A DNA stretch of 64,000 bases from Dipteronia dyeriana (GCA_032871835.1 CM065302.1:2851094-2915093), one strand, 5' to 3'. Shown: positions 47,548 to 60,822, numbered from the stretch's first letter. Translations and numbers: made by a program. The notes: generated by a model from the sequence alone, not told the origin.

Positions 47548-48575
47548 ATGGATAGGGTGAGAATAGTCATATCTTACAACGGTCGATGAGAGCAATTACC
47601 CGACGGAAATCAGAGGTATTTAGGTTCCGTTAACCAAGGTTTGTATGTGTCAAAGAATTTGAGTTACGATGAACTGGTGTCGATCGTGCAAACCATTGTG
47701 AAGTTTGATGAGAACAAATACAATGCTGATCTACAGTCTCTATCAATTGTTCCTGGGACTACATGTCGTACATTTATAAGAAACAATGATGATGTTCAGT
47801 TTATGCTAGGGGAAGATAGGGTGAACCCTCAAGTATGTGTTAGTCTAATCGAGAGGCCAGCAGGAGGTGTCATTGGTGAAGATATCCCTGATCGTGATAA
47901 CACCCAACAATTTCGATCGTCAGGCGGAAGCAACCAGTTGTTCACAAAAAGAAGTGGGATTGATGGTCGGGAAAACATATGTGTTGTCCCACCGGAAGTA
48001 GCCGCCCATGATAATATACCGGGACTTCAATTCGGCGATGTATTTGGTTGTCAAATTGAGATGAATGGTAGACAGTACAAGCACCAATACAATGACATCA
48101 ACAATGAGCAGAATACAGCACTGAATGTTGGGGTGAATCATGAGGTGGATAATGAGGGCAATTTCAATTCTGTAGAAAATATAGAGGACAATCAGGATGA
48201 AGAAGAACCTGTCGAAATGGAAAGACGTGTAAGGCATGTACACAGATTTAGTTCCAGTGCACCAGATATAGCTGGGACCTCCGAGGGGAGGGCTAATGTA
48301 ACTCCAGATGATTCTGATAATGCCACAACATGGGTTATTCCAGGAGCAGAATCATACTCGTTTGGTATTGGTGGAAGCAGGAACTTGATGAACCTACAAG
48401 CATGATATATAAAGGGCAATTTTTTCCAACGAAAAATGATTTGAAGAGACTAGTAGGTCATTTTACAATGCGGCAGAACTTCGAGTGGAAAGTGAAAAAG
48501 TCCAATAAGACAAGATTACATCTAGTTTGTTTGATGGGAAATTGAACGTTGAAGTTAAGAGCGCCTAAGGTAGTC
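47548..48575 (+). pseudogene. Mutator-like transposase, N-terminal part
   Basis: ATG 47548 (MDRVRIVISYNGR) meets a TGA where the family would have Trp. The frame then runs 47590-48405 through a variable acidic region. It continues, after a frame or splice change, into KGQFFPTKNDLKRLVGHFTM and WKVKKSNKTRLHLVC (48410-48545), the MuDR-type zinc/DNA-binding entry domain. Coding similarity ends at about 48572 (LRAPKV) against the tail of the opposing gene. The DDE core and SWIM zinc finger are missing. Confidence 0.7.
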
Positions 48576-49761
48576 TGATCAGGGACCGGAAGCGGCATAT
48601 CATCCATGTCATCTTCTCATACAGGCTCCCCCCCTCGTCTAGCCAGGCATAGTATGGTGCCTGTCTCTCAGCTGATGTCGGCACCAGTTCCTTCCTCGTA
48701 AACATCTGAAATATTAGTTAGAATAATGTAATTGTACAAATACTAACTAATAAAAACATTAACAAAATAAATACATACTCAGGCTTTGAAAATCTTTGCC
48801 AGCTTCTTCCCTCTCGGTTGTTTGGTCAACTCTCACTTCAAAATACGGGGAGTCAGATCAGTAACCCTCCGGGCACCGACCTCTTTGACCAAATCAAGGA
48901 TCACCTCCAAAGCAAATATATGCATCAAAGATAAGTACGATAAGTATCCATAATATTTTGGACACCAACAATAAAGTACAATTTGTAGTTCGAAGTTCTT
49001 ACCAATAGGGCATGAGATAGACCGTATATGTTGTAGGTCTCCACCCTGTGTACGTCAGCTCCCTTTTCCTGCTGGCGTCGCTCAAACCAGTCTTGTCGCC
49101 CGTCAAGCGCATGCTTGAATGAGTAAATAAAATGCTTGTACACGTGGGCACCCCACTGGAACGCGTCGAACGCATCGAGATCCTCAACCAACCGAAACTG
49201 CCAAACTCGAATCTTAAATCTCTTATCCACCCCTATCAGTATCCAGTTCAGCATATATAAGAGGCAAAGCTTGACAGCATCGTACGCCTTTCCGAACTCT
49301 GCACCGGTGACAACACCCATAATCTCTTCCAATGACACATCATCGGCTCCAGGAAAGTACCGCTCATATAGGCCATTCTCCATTGCTGCATACTTGGTCG
49401 TGTCTGGTACAACTCCAAACCGTAGTCCGATGATCAGGTAAAATTCCACCTTCGAAAACCTCACCGACTGGTTCCCTAACATGAACTGCATCTCATCTGT
49501 TGGGTCGTTATGATGCAGCTCCCTCAAAAGCAACTGATGGATAATACCACTCGAAAACTTCATCTCTCGATGCATCGTCAGGAAATGCCCGAAACATGAC
49601 GTCATGAACCGACATCGATCTTCATCTGTAAATTCTACAGGAACACGGTTCAGCGCGTCGTCTATATGACCAAGGGTATCAAAATGGTTGTGTTAAGTCA
49701 ATTTACCCTCGTACCAGTCTCCTTCTGCAGTTTTAAGTGAATCCCTCAACCTAATTCTCAT
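48550..49761 (-). pseudogene. DUF1985-domain gene of the MULE (Ulp1-associated type)
   Basis: Start ATG 49761 (MRIRLRDSLKTAEGDWYEG), a TAA after about 22 codons, then an open frame 49605-49003. This carries the DUF1985 signature: VRFSKVEFYLIIGLRFG, YFPGADDVSLEEI, FRLVEDLDAFDAFQWGAHVY, YGLSHALL. A gtaaga donor follows at 49002. Later exons are likely at 48904-48785 (one TGA at a Trp position) and about 48705-48550. DUF1985 with a Ulp1 protease is known from plant MULE/KAONASHI-type elements; the Ulp1 part itself is not seen here. Confidence 0.7.
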
Positions 49762-49839
49762 CTGCAATGTAACAAAAATACAACATCATTAAACAGAACA
49801 AATTTCGTAACCAAAATTAAAAGTCTAGATCCAATATCA

Positions 49840-50945
49840 AAACAGCTCGGTCCTAAAACAAAAAGGCTCGATCCCAGGAGAAAAAATCTCGACCCTTTTC
49901 AAAAAAAGCTCGATCCTATGACAAAAATGCTCGAACCCATAACACAAAAGCTAGATCCAAGAGAAAAAAAACTCGATCCAAGGACAAAAAATCTCGACCC
50001 TTTAAAAAAAACTCGATCCTGTGAAAAAATGCTCTATCCCATAACAAAATAGCTGGATCCTATGTAAAAATAGCTCGATCCTATGTAAAAAAAGCTCGAT
50101 CCCATGGTGAAAAAGCTGGATCCAATATAAAAAAAAAACTCTATTCTATTCAGAAAACGCTTGAACCCTTATATATAAAAAAAGCTCGACCCACCAAAAC
50201 CTAATTATTTCACGAAAATTTAGAAAAAGGCTCCATCCTATGAACAAATAAGCTCGATCCTATGTAAGAAAAGCTATATTTATTTAAAAAAAAACTCGAT
50301 GCAATGATGAAAAAACTCGATCCGATGAAAAAACTCGATCCAATGAAAAAAAAGCTCGAACCTATTGAAAAAAACTCGAATCCTTTTCAAAAAAGCTCGA
50401 TCCCTTTCAAAAAAGCGCGATCCCTTTCAAAAAAGCGCGATCCCTTTCAAAAAAGAGTTATCCCTTTCAATAAAGCTCGATCCCTTTCAATAAAGCTCGA
50501 TCCCTTTCAATAAAGCTCGATCCCTTTAAAAAAAAGCTCGTTCCCTTTCAAAAACGCTCGATTCAATTCAAAAAAAGCTCGAACCTATTGAAAAAAACTC
50601 AAATCATTTTTAAAAAAGCTCGATCCCTTTTAAAAAAGCTCGATCCCTTTTAAAAAAGCTCGATCCCTTTTAAAAAAGCTCGATCCCTTTTAAAAAAGTT
50701 CGATTCCTTTTCAAAAAAGTTCGATTCCTTTTCAAAAAAGCTCGATCCCTTTCAAAAAGGCTCGATCAAATTCAAAAAAAAACTCTACCCTATTGAAAAA
50801 GCTCGATCCCTTTCAAAAAAGTTCGATCCCTTTCAAAAAGGCTCGATCCAATTAAAAAAAAGCTCGACTTACCAAAACCTAATTTTCATGAAAATAAAAG
50901 CTCGACTCAACAAATAAGCTCGATTCTCTTGTAAAAAGTCTCGAT
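49840..50945 (+). repeat. Right array of ~20 bp gctcgatcc repeats
   Basis: Roughly 50-55 copies of a unit such as ctttcaaaaaagctcgatcc. A homogeneous higher-copy block lies at 50390-50760, where neighbouring units are nearly identical (recent amplification), with diverged copies towards both ends. Same strand orientation as the left array although the element's ends are inverted. Confidence 0.9.
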
Positions 50946-51320
50946 AACCCAGATTTCATCTTCCTCAACTGATATTCAACCAAATTACAAACCCTAACCT
51001 AAACCACAACCATTCTCACATCTCTATTTTAACCGGTTTCTACAATTCCTATCAACAAAACTCAATTCTAACATGTAATGCAGGTTAACAACAACAAAAA
51101 CAATGTAAAAATATATATATTACTTTTCTCAATCGCAACTCTTCCGGTCACTTCACCGTCGATTAGTTTTCCGTCGGTTTGACTGTTGCTTCTCTCTGAC
51201 TTTGAAAACGATAAATTCCTCACTGTTTTAATATTTCGGGGTATTTACGTCTGAACACGTTAAATTGTGCCTTTTAAACGTACATTAGTAAAGTTGTGAT
51301 ATTTGCATAACACCCCCCTC

Positions 51321-53482
51321 AAATAGTGTCAATATTTTTTTGATCCCTTTAGATGTAACCGAATCACAGTGTGACTATCGTTTGAAAGATTATATGCAAC
51401 ATCTAAGAATATAAGATTGATTGAAGACGATAAGTGTCACATTATGATCGATAATCTTAATATCGTCCTATCCAAGTTTCTTTTCTCCAGGTGAATGCTA
51501 CACTCCATTTGGCCCAAACTTTTCTCCTAAAAGAAACCCAAGGAAGCAACTTTGTCAAATTTAGCAAAAGCATATAGAAAAGAAGGAAAACCTTTGAAGA
51601 AGAAATGGCATCACTTAGTACATCCACTCACTCACCACCCCTTACAACTTATAATTCTATATTTCTATATACCAAAGAAATATCCACAATCACATCAAAT
51701 AAAGAAGAAAAGTGAAGAAATGAAAAGACAAATATCTTCTGGTTGGAAGAAGAACTAGAAGCATCTTTTGACGCAAAACACAACACAACACATTTACATA
51801 GTTATATCAAAAAAAGAAAAAAAAAATTGAACTTATTAAAATATTGGAGATGGTGCGTGCATGTTGAGAGTATTAAATTACCCACGTGTTACATCCTTTC
51901 TTGTGTCTCGATTTGAATGATATTTAAACATGATGACTCCATCAATTTTGCTGCTATATAAATCCTATATAATATAATTTCAACGGATAGATTGTCATTT
52001 AAAAATAAATTGGAACCATTTGCTAATATGATCCTAAAATTACATATCTATCCAAATAATTTTCTAAACCATTAGAATTTCTGTTTAAGATTTCTAAGAT
52101 GTATTTTATACTATAAAGCTATCAGAAATTATGTAAAGTCTATTATTAACGATAGTATTAACTATTGGTTGAATGATTGTAATTGTGAAAAGATTTCTTT
52201 TGGCATGATTATTCCAAACCGTACGTATAATACTTGACTTCCAAACCATATTAATTATGCTTTTTTTTTATATAAACATATTAATAATACTTTATTTTAG
52301 TTTAACTAAACAAACTCTTCTAAACCGTACCAATAATACTTAATTTTAGTAAAGATCTCACAAACTCTTCTCATCCTTGCTAATAATACTAGAATTTCAA
52401 ACCCGTACCAATAATATTTGATTTTAGTAGAGATCTCGACAAACTCTTCTAATCCGTACTAGTGATCCAATCTAGTAATACTTGAATCGACAAACTCTTC
52501 CAAACCTTACTAATAATACTTGAGTTTCAATCCTTACTAATGAGACTTGATTTGTATAGACTTTAATAAACTCGTGATTCAATTTAGATGTCGGCAACTT
52601 CATATCATCACAAACCACACCAAACTTATGAGCTAAGGATAGTGCAAGATGACAATGGATCAACACCTAAGATACTAATCCTACCATTCTTTATAAAATG
52701 AATCATACATATATAATTCTACCGATATCTTGGATGTTGACCGGGGTTACTGATGAATTAATAACTCATAATTCAAGTTCCTTAATTACATAGATCACAT
52801 GACTTGAGCACTTTCAATTAGGTATGTCCACGGTCCCAACCGGTTCCGATTCCACCGGTTTGGTTCCTTTTTTTTTTTTTTTCAATTTAGCATAAGAAGA
52901 AAATATATATATATATGCTGGAACCGTTCCGAACCGGAATCGAACCATCGATTCTATGACGATTTTTTAAAAGAGGAACCAAAACCGAACCGTCTCCCTA
53001 CGGTTCCGATTACGGTTCATTTCATTTCACACGGTTATAGTTCGGTTTGACGATCCGTCAAACCGATCAAATTCTACTTTCAATGTGGTGTCCAAATATC
53101 AATAAAGCAACAGACCTTATTCTTCAATAAAGCAACAGACCTTATTCTTTAAAATATCAGAACAATAATCCTATCGAAAACATGTCAAATCACACACCAA
53201 CACAATCAAATATCAGAACAATAATCCTATCGAAAACATGTCAAATCACACACCAACACAATCAAATAAACAGAAACAAAAAACGTAAAAAGATTTTTAT
53301 TTATTAAAAAAGTCACAAACATTGATTTGACAAGCCCCTAAAAACCCCCAAATTAATAATAATCATAAAAGAATCTAAATTTCAGGGGGATTAAATTAAC
53401 ATGATGTTTAAACAAAGGGTTTCAAACTTTCAATGATATCATAAAACTAAATAAAAATCCAAATCTGATCCAGTGCAACGCG
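51321..53482. other. Intergenic region before the J-protein gene
   Basis: AT-rich. At 52240-52560 the words taccaataatact and gatctc...aaactcttc recur as a loose repeat. At 52840-53070 ggttccgatt/aaccgaacc words form a partly palindromic low-complexity repeat. No gene supported. Confidence 0.5.
53097..53269 (+). repeat. Two adjacent tandem duplications (26 bp and 58 bp)
   Basis: aataaagcaacagaccttat is doubled at about 53100-53152. A 58 bp unit starting atatcagaacaataatccta is doubled perfectly at about 53154-53269. Recent local duplications in the 3' flank of the J-protein gene. Confidence 0.85.
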
Positions 53483-54428
53483 TCAACACCTGGTACCGCT
53501 TCTATTTGATCCGCCGACACGTGGCATCTTGCTGTCCGTTCGATCGGCGTTGAAGTTGAAGTTGAAGTTGAATCCCATCACGTCTCCTCCTCCTCCTCCT
53601 CCTCCTCCTCCATCCACCATGTCCACAAACATCCTCTGGAGGTCCTCAAAACTCTCTCCCTGTCCCTCAAAAAAATTGTTGAAAAATAATATTCAAAATG
53701 ATGACCGAATTGCCCTCACGAAAGGACTGAAAAGTGAAGAAAAAGAAACGAAAAAAGAATAAATCCAAGGACACACCTCGTCTTTTACGTTGTTCATCAT
53801 CGAGAGCATCTCTTGCATGAAACCGTAGAAGTCCTGTTTTTTGCAAAATCCAACAAATCCGAGGGCGTGTCAGCAAATTAATAGTCAAAATTCTTTTTAA
53901 AAAAATCATACGACGTCGTTTTTGAAAGCTTTTAACGTACTTCGTCTTCTTCTTCCAGAGGATCGTAGAGTCCGGCATCGTACATTGACCTCTTGGTCTC
54001 ATCAGAGAGAACTGTTGAAACAAACAAACGGAAACATTAAAGGCCGTTAAGTTAGTTATATTATTAAGAATAAGGAGATACTGTTAACGGAAAATTTTAT
54101 CACCGGAGTAAGCTTCTTGAATCTGCTGGAACCTCCGTTTAGCTTCGCCGGCCACCGCCGGATTCGTCGCGAACCTATCCGGATGCCATTTCTTCCAAAT
54201 CCAAAAAAAAAAATCCGAACAAAATTCAAAATTCGAGATTCGAAAGCACGAGAAGCGAAAACAGAGAGAGCACGATTTTTTATTTGTTTCAAATATTTTA
54301 TTTACCATGGCGAGCTTGCGATAGGCGGAGCGGACGTCGGAGAAGGAGGCTTCCTTGTGAATCCCGAGAACAGCGTAGTATGACGACGATGGAGATCCTC
54401 CGCCGTTGGATCCTCCTTCTCGATCCAT
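53483..54428 (-). CDS. Small J-domain (DnaJ/HSP40) protein
   Basis: Co-chaperone that stimulates Hsp70 ATPase through its HPD motif. Five exons: 54428-54306, 54191-54104, 54011-53941, 53833-53777 and 53659-53483, 171 residues. The J domain covers about residues 16-85: YYAVLGI, AYRKLAM, then K-W-HPD (44-46) starting exon 2, [20 protein letters not shown]. It is followed by an acidic YDPLEEEDE, a [12 protein letters not shown] segment, a Gly run and an FNFNFNFN repeat. No Cys-rich zinc domain or C-terminal substrate domain, so it is a type III J protein, like small Arabidopsis heat-responsive J proteins. Start at MDREGG; an in-frame upstream Met (54491) would add 21 hydrophobic residues and is judged less likely. 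Confidence 0.92.
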
Positions 54429-56174
54429 TGAGTCGATAAATTTTCTCAAAAACAAACCGAGAAAAAACGAACCAATGAACCAACCAACCAACCAAACAAA
54501 TAAACACGTTTCAGTTTCGATAAAAGTCCATCAAGAGAGAGATACTAAAAGTTGAAGAGAGAAAGCAAATGTTATAATAAAATCATGAATAGAATGAGAG
54601 AGAGAGAGAGATTCTTAATTTTAATTATTGTTTTTTTGTGGAGTTTGAAGGAAGAAATCACTGTGTATGGAAATTGGAAAATATCTGAATGTTGTGGAGA
54701 GATGATATTGAAGAAGGAAGGTTCGAGAATCGAGAGATTTCTCTGTGTGTGTGATAAAGAGTGAGATATTTTCTCCAGGATTTTGGAAATGGCACTGGAG
54801 TAGGATAAAATTACGTGGATTGCCATTGGATTGGACTGGGTTTGGTTTTTGTTCTGACACGTAAGCGGGTGGAGGGATGATACACGTCACTTTGTGTTAG
54901 CGTTGCGTGTCAAGGTGTCAGTGGTTGGCAAAGTAAAAGTAAAAGTCCAATTTGGACGGCGATTGATTCATTTATTTTTAAAGGATTTATTTACTTTAAA
55001 TAATAATAATAATAAAAAAAAATTATAAAAAAGATTCCAAATTAAAATTTAATAAAAATAATTCTAATTCCAACTTTAAAATAAAAAAATTATAGCAATA
55101 TCATATTTATTTATTGAATCATTAAGATTTTAAAAAGATGTCTTAAATTAACATAAACATTTCTTACCGTTAAATCAATTAGTTGATCAACTTTGATACG
55201 TATAAAACTAAATAAACTATTAACACATGTTACACATCATCCTAAATATAAAATATTTTTTAATTAAGAAGTGAAAAATCAAATTAAAAAAAAACAAGAT
55301 AATTAGTTGGATGAAACATCATTAGTTTGTTAAGGAATCTAAATCCGATCGGAGGAGATCGAAGATAATCTTTTTCGGTATGAGGAAATAGTCAAAGACC
55401 TCTTGTTTCTCTTGACAGTAGAGATCTATCGCTAGTAGTTATTAATATTTTTATTTTTATTTTTATTTTTTCAATTTTTACTTAAAAATATTTTATATTT
55501 GGAATGGTGTTATAGAGATATGTTTATCTTTCGAAGGGTCAAGGTTAGTTGATCTTTAAAGTTATATTGACTTAATAGTAAGTGATATTTATATTAATTT
55601 ATGACATCTTTTTAATATGGTGCTATATCTAATAAACTAAGGGTAGTTAGTGCAATTAACTCTAAAGTCATTACCTGGTAACCTGAAAAGAATCAAAGGT
55701 CATTCCATGATGACATTTTATGCAAAAACAACAGGAATATGTAATCCAAACTGAACATTTCATTGATCATTCAGAAAATATGTACAAACTAAACTTTCCT
55801 TTACGTTTTGTTTTTCCAGGAAAGTTAGAAAAAGATTTAAGATTGCTGGAAAACTATAAGCATACACATCCTGTAGAACCTTTTATCTTACAATGCAAGT
55901 TACCCTAGTTGCAGTTTCTACAAGGAGAAAAAGTGGCAGAAAAAATAAAAATAAAAAAAACGAACAAGCAGACTAGCTACATGATTCAAGTGGCTACATA
56001 TCTAGGAGAAACTTACCTCCTAAGTCCATTTTTTTATACACCACCTGTGATGTGATAACTCCAACGCGAGACATTGTCAGGCCGATTGAGCGCCGATATT
56101 GCCGGACGAAATGAGTGATATTTGCCACCAAACCACGTTGGGGTGATTACTTCCTAATAAGTTCTAACACATGC
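54429..56174. other. J-protein promoter and spacer to CBP60
   Basis: The J-protein leader includes a GA run at about 54597-54611 (CT on the sense strand). The rest is AT-rich, with the 3' UTR of the CBP60 gene at its right end. No gene supported. Confidence 0.5.
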
Positions 56175-59100
56175 TTAAATGCTATTTACATAGAAAGGCC
56201 TTGCCATTCTTTTGGCGGCCAAGTCCCTCCGGACTGATCTCCACTTGAGAACAGCTCGAATCTTACACCAGGCTGCTTTGGTCTTTCCATTCTTGGTGGA
56301 AATATGTACACCAAAATTCGGAAGGGGTGTAAGGCCACCGAGTTCCGAGACACCACTGGTCGAAGCACAGAAAATACCATTGCTGTGCACAGGAGAGCAG
56401 GTTGACAAGGGGGCCTGACACACGACTTCAGAAGCTAAATTCGGAACGATTTCTTCGATCCAGGGTGGGAAAAGGTCAGTCCATTTGAAGCTGTAGTTTC
56501 TACTACACATTGGGTCAAAGGCTTGTATAGGTTGAGCGGTTTCTGCTACAGAAAAATGTGACTGCTGGCTGTGATCTTCTGGTACATAGTTGTACGATGT
56601 TGAAGGAGATGCATGGTCGAAACCCGATTGAATTTCTGAAGAACCTGTAAGAATTAACGGTTTCAGCCAAAAAAGAGACACAGAATCCTGAAATGTCCTT
56701 GCAGAATCTATAATATATTCAACAGCTTGCATACCTGCGTGGGCAACTGGGATCTCATGATGCTGCAGACCTGAAGTTGGACTGTTATATTGTTCAGCTT
56801 GTAGACTTATTAAGGGATTTGGTGGGCCAAAAATTGCATGTCTATCGACCGGGACAAAGCTATTGACATTTCTGTAAGCCTGCTTCTTTATAGTTTCAAC
56901 CAAATGCTGCCAATTGAAGAGGGAAGTTTGTCAATTTCTAAATCTGGATGGCGAGTTTCCGAGATATACCGGAGTCTAGTAAAATGATGAGTTCAATCAT
57001 TAATGAATAATGATGTTTCAGGAAAAGAAATACAAACCTTGTGAGTGAAGGTCGGATCATCAAGAAACTGGTAATTCTGTCCATCAAATGTTGCTGCTAC
57101 AAGCTTGTAGATGGAATTGAACAGAAGACCAATCCCTTCAACAGAGTAAGTATAAAAGATCTCATCGTTTAAATCACAAGTAGAAGCATGTTCTACTATT
57201 GTGTCCCATGCCCGGTTTGGGCAATCAAGCATCTGCAGTTCAAAATATAAGAAGGATCCATCAACATAATATTCATCAAACAAGATAAACGACATCGTGA
57301 TCACACAAAATGATTCGTTTTCTTACCTTTTTTAGTGAATTGGGATCGATTACATACAACCGGAGGAATTCCTTAACTGAACAGATATTATGAGAAGTCA
57401 ACCTTGTATGGTATTTGCCATCTTTCGCTATCTTCTCCAAGCGCCATACTTCATCCTCCATCATTGGAGGATAGTGTTTCTTGTACACTAAAGGAACATG
57501 TCAAAACCGATATTATGATACAGAACACGAGTATTTATAAAGCAATTAAACGAACATATCTAATTATCATCCCTTTAATTGATAAAAAACAAATGGATCA
57601 AAAGCTAAGCGTTATACTTACGTTCTCCACGATGATCCTTCACTACAAAGGCTTCACTTATTGCTTCCTTGATTCTCACTTGACCACCTATGCTTTGCAA
57701 AACACTTGCTCCTAGTCTGAATTTTCGACATCTTATCCAGCTAGAATTATCAGTGAAAGTTATGTCACTGATAATACCAACTCCATCCCTGAACGTAATG
57801 TTCAGCTCCCCTGTCACCAACGGCCTTCTCCCATCCCTTTCACGAATCACTCTGGCACCGAATTCCCTTTCAGTCCAGATTTCGTGGTCCTCAAAACCAA
57901 AATCTCCATTAAGAACAAGAATCTTGATCTTTATAGAAGAATAAGGATCGGATGTTACTCTTCTCTTGCTGATAGGATCAATCAATTCGATTATGATTGG
58001 TCCACCGTCCTCCGCTACTATACTGGTGCCCGTAAAAATGGAGGAGGGCAGTTTATTAACAAACAGCAACTGCAAGATTCTTCCTTCAGATGTCTCAACC
58101 TGATTAAGTGAGGTTCTGTAACAACGAACACAAAAACCGGAATTAGACTCTTTTCACTACAAGAATCACTGCAAAAAGGATAGATATCGTAAAGCACATA
58201 TATAGGTTATGTTAAAGATGTAGATGTTAAAAAGCAACAGATAACTGTGCACAGAGGTACCGGGCTTTCAAAGGATAATACAGGTAAAATTCTGGGAACA
58301 AAGAATCAATTACATCAAACACGATTTCAGCCTTGATACATGTCTTGTGCAGATGACAACATGTCAGTTACATAAGAACTCTAACCTTGAAGTCATGTTG
58401 AGGTCCTTGCGGAAGGTACGTTCCACCTCCTCTCGCACCTAAACAAACAATGATATGTGCAAAAATGAACTCATAGATCTAAAAATGTATTAAGATTAAG
58501 AATTCATGCAATTAAAAAAAAATCTGCACTGAAAATAGAAAACTTCATATAAAGTTATCAGTTCCTCCAATGTTTTACTATAACAAGTATACAGTTGTGA
58601 ATGAGCAGTAACATAATTTGCAATAGTCTTTTTACCAATTGATTGAGTCCTGATTTATGATAATCAAACTGAGAAAAGCACAAGTCAAAAAGTTGCAAAG
58701 GACAAAAGAAAGGTCATGTTAAAGCTCAAACTTTGAATGTCTTTTGAGGACCGGGTTGGCATGTTAAAGCTAAAATTGAAACTCAAGTTTAGCTAAGAAA
58801 AGACTAAACGATGGATGGATGGCTTGACCTCAACTAAGCAGATTCGAATTAGAACGAAATGCGAAATTATATGAATTGTTAACAACAATCAAATCCATAT
58901 TAACAAGTATCAAGAAGACGACTCGACTTACCGCTCTCCGAATCATTGGTTCCATCTTAGATACCATTTCATCAACGGAAATCCCCCCTAGAACATCCAT
59001 AGCAACCCTGCAAACAAAACACACAAAACTAACTTTCAGAAAACAGCTAAAACACAACAAAACAAACGCTTTCAACATCAAACCATTTATACAAAGCACA

Positions 59101-59617
59101 AAACATACTTTCAGAAAACATCTAAAACACCTACAAAAACAAACACTTTCAGCATCATACTAGTTATAATAGCACAAAACCCGCCTTCAGAAAACAGCTA
59201 AAACACACAGAAAACAAACACTTTCAACATCATAATAACTATAAAAGAACAACACACACACAAAACCCAAAAACACTTTCAACTCATGCCAATTATAAAA
59301 GCACAAAAAACAAGAACCCACCGTCAGCAAACAGTTAAACTAAACACCCAGAAAAAAAAAAAAAAAAAAAAAACACTTTCAAGTACGAATTGTAAAAGCA
59401 CAATCAACATGAACCCCACTTTCAGAACAAAGCTATAACACCCACAGGAAAATTAAAAAAAAAAAAAAAAAAAAAAAAACACTTTCAACATCATCCTGAT
59501 CATAAAAGCAACCTACTTCTTGAAGGTCCGTTTCGGCTCTTGAACCAGAAATCCCAAACCATCATCGCCATCATCATCACCATCACCGTCTTCACGAAAA
59601 GGCCTCTTGAAACCCAT
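56175..59617 (-). CDS. CBP60: Calmodulin-binding protein 60 (CBP60 family)
   Basis: Plant-specific nuclear DNA-binding factor. Family members regulate salicylic-acid and immune genes, several through Ca2+/calmodulin. Eight exons: 59617-59517, 59007-58932, 58438-58386, 58115-57622, 57487-57327, 57232-57038, 56906-56735 and 56644-56175. All phases close, giving 573 residues. N-terminus MGFKRPFREDGDGDDD, then EPKRTFKK and EPMIRRAVREEVE. The conserved central region runs about 85-380: LLFVNKLPSSIFTGT, FTDNSSWIRCRKFRLGA, AFVVKDHRGELYKKHYPP, EVWRLEKIAKDG. The C-terminal basic amphipathic calmodulin-binding segment is KTKAAWCKIRAVLKWRSVRRD. Its place there suggests a calmodulin-binding member (B-F type) rather than SARD1. 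Orthology not resolved. Confidence 0.93.
59025..59512. repeat. Minisatellite in CBP60 intron 1
   Basis: About six diverged 75-85 bp units with actttcagaaaacagctaaaacac and aaacactttcaacatcat-type words (split here as shorter matches), plus A runs at 59350-59371 and 59457-59479. It fills almost the whole intron up to 4 bases from the donor of exon 1. Confidence 0.75.
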
Positions 59618-60779
59618 TATTACTTCAAAAAAATGAACTCCAAATAACAAAATGTAATGCACTAGTAATCTCAACCACACACATTAACAAGTATAAATAC
59701 ACAAACAATAACATTGACCCATAAACATGGGAAGCTACATGGAAGCTTCAGTATACTACCCAAGAACGCGCATATAATCCCAAAAGTCAAGCAACAAAAA
59801 AGCAAACAAATTGGAACATCAAAAAAGCAGATTTGTATAGAAACTATGGAAATTTAATTTTATTATTATTATTTTTAAGTGAAATGCGGTTGACTAATTG
59901 GATACTCCAAAGTATCCACCAACTTTGTAAGTATCACTATAACGTTAAATAATAAAACAAAGACAGAAACTAGATTTTCTCCTGTCGATACGTAAGTAGA
60001 GATATGCTCCACTCGTTTGTTGAATTCCATGATAACTAAATAACCGCGTAAATGATTGAAAAGCATCAAAATTAGCAGAACCAGTGAATACATACCATGT
60101 GTTTGTTGTTTTGTCACAGAGAATGCACAAAAAGAAAAAGACTTGACGCGGGACTGACCAGACCATCAATAATAATAATAATAATATTGAAAACGAAACA
60201 AAATTCTTCACTAACGCGGTTAGGTTGTTGAAGTGATGATAGTTGGAATTGTAAAATTAAAAATACAGTTGATGTTGTTTAAGCTTCCATTCCAGTCACT
60301 TCAGCTTGTCACTTTCGTTGTCGGGTCACTTGATTGGTCGGGGACAGGACAGGTTTGAAGTTCTAAACAATTTCCGGCGTCTTAAATTTACTGGGTGGTT
60401 TTACTTATTTTTCCAATGTTGCTGCTGATTACATTTTCCGGGAAAAATCCCCATGTTTCTAGGAATTTCCGGGAAAATCAGCATGTCTAGGAAGATTCTT
60501 GGAACTTGTTATTGTGTCATGCTGATTGGTGAAAACAAGTGGGTGGGTTTGATAATGATCAAATATGTATAATTTAACAAAATTAGAAAGATTACTTCTT
60601 AGTTGAATGACTTGGATGATTGAAAACTTTGAATTTAATGAAGCCATGAATTATATTTTAAAGAATATATTGTCTCCTAGACTTGAATATTACAAGTTTA
60701 TCATCGGACACCTCAACTTTTTTTTTTCTTTTGACTCTTTTTAAAGAAATAAAAATAATATTTTGTTTAATGTTAAGAG

Positions 60780-60822
<43 letters not shown>

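Larger units (their letters stand above)
46470..51320. mobile_element. MULE with inverted ends, transposase start and DUF1985 gene
   Basis: About 4.85 kb. The left end (gtttaaaag at 46500-46508 in its context) and the reverse complement of the right end (51271-51279) align over ~35 bases with ~25 matches. Similarity continues inward (gaaattgcccttaaataat against taaataccccgaaatatt). Exact termini and target duplication were not resolved. Contains a Mutator transposase N-terminus (+), a DUF1985 gene (-) and two large tandem arrays. Internally deleted at about 48570 and inactive. Confidence 0.65.

Noticed and set aside
48192..48419. Minus-strand frame under the MULE transposase
   Set aside because: Shadow of the plus-strand transposase coding sequence.
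50304..50513. Repeated MKKLDP-type open frame
   Set aside because: Translation of the ~20 bp gctcgatcc array; unit length is not held in frame and copies differ by indels.
49840..50945. CRISPR-like regular array
   Set aside because: Repeats are contiguous with no unique spacers, in a plant MULE context; it is a simple tandem array.
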